From Apus apus (taxonomy: Eukaryota; Chordata; Aves; Apodiformes; Apodidae): a stretch of 64,000 nucleotides of DNA. The stretch is taken from contig NC_067285.1 of assembly GCF_020740795.1 (NCBI RefSeq), positions 37,643,318-37,707,317 on the forward strand. Reading direction: 5' to 3'. Shown here piece after piece: positions 63,991 through 64,000 of this stretch (positions are counted from its first letter, which is position 1; each line of letters begins with the position of its first letter). The position numbers were made by a program, and so were the translations under genes. Below the pieces are notes generated by a model. The model saw nothing but the letters and a program-made list of their open reading frames with translations, made no database searches and had not been told where the DNA came from.

Positions 63991-64000
63991 GCAAGTGTTG

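Overview
This is a 64 kb piece of a bird nuclear genome. The evidence is about two dozen copies of the avian CR1 LINE, with truncated 5' ends and 3' tails ending in the ATTCTRTG octamer. Every gene found is a vertebrate orthologue with GT-AG split exons, and the gene order matches the block that lies at human 10q26.3 (TUBGCP2, ZNF511, PRAP1, ECHS1, PAOX, MTG1, SPRN). There is no sign of bacterial or plasmid DNA.

Layout: 1-4.6 kb is upstream non-coding DNA with CR1 pieces and a possible 5' untranslated exon. 4.6-11.0 kb and 18.2-26.7 kb hold two tandem nine-exon acid lipase genes of the LIPM type (+). 11-18 kb between them holds a 1 kb CR1 reverse-transcriptase fossil, another CR1 and triplet microsatellites. 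From 28.3 to 39.8 kb the DNA becomes GC-rich and gene-dense: PAOX (+), a small proline-rich ORF (-), MTG1 (+), SPRN (-), ECHS1 (+) and PRAP1 (-). 39.8-44.8 kb is repeat-rich spacer. 44.8-50.7 kb is a complete tektin-3 gene (+). 50.7-56.8 kb is repeat-rich. 56.8-61.7 kb is ZNF511 (-), head-to-head with TUBGCP2, whose first coding exon begins at 63841 (+); the rest lies beyond the window.

Exon structures were built by hand from splice sites, reading phase and recalled human proteins. All complete multi-exon genes close in phase: LIPM-like 1 (403 aa), LIPM-like 2 (397 aa), PAOX (501 aa), MTG1 (325 aa), ECHS1 (295 aa), PRAP1 (129 aa), TEKT3 (495 aa) and ZNF511 (271 aa). They do not form a pathway. 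They are housekeeping genes (mitochondrial fatty-acid oxidation, mitoribosome assembly, polyamine catabolism, centrosome) mixed with tissue-specific ones (epidermal or digestive lipases, gut PRAP1, brain Shadoo, axonemal tektin).

The most notable points are: a U12-type AT-AC intron in MTG1; inversion of the PAOX-MTG1-SPRN block relative to human, which makes ECHS1 share its CpG promoter with SPRN; a tektin-3 gene where human has CALY; a catalytic-elbow change (G to A) and a shifted exon-2 donor in the first lipase; loss of the peroxisomal C-terminus in PAOX; an unrecognised small ORF divergent from MTG1; and a long inverted repeat in the TUBGCP2 5' region. I found no clearly new molecular system.
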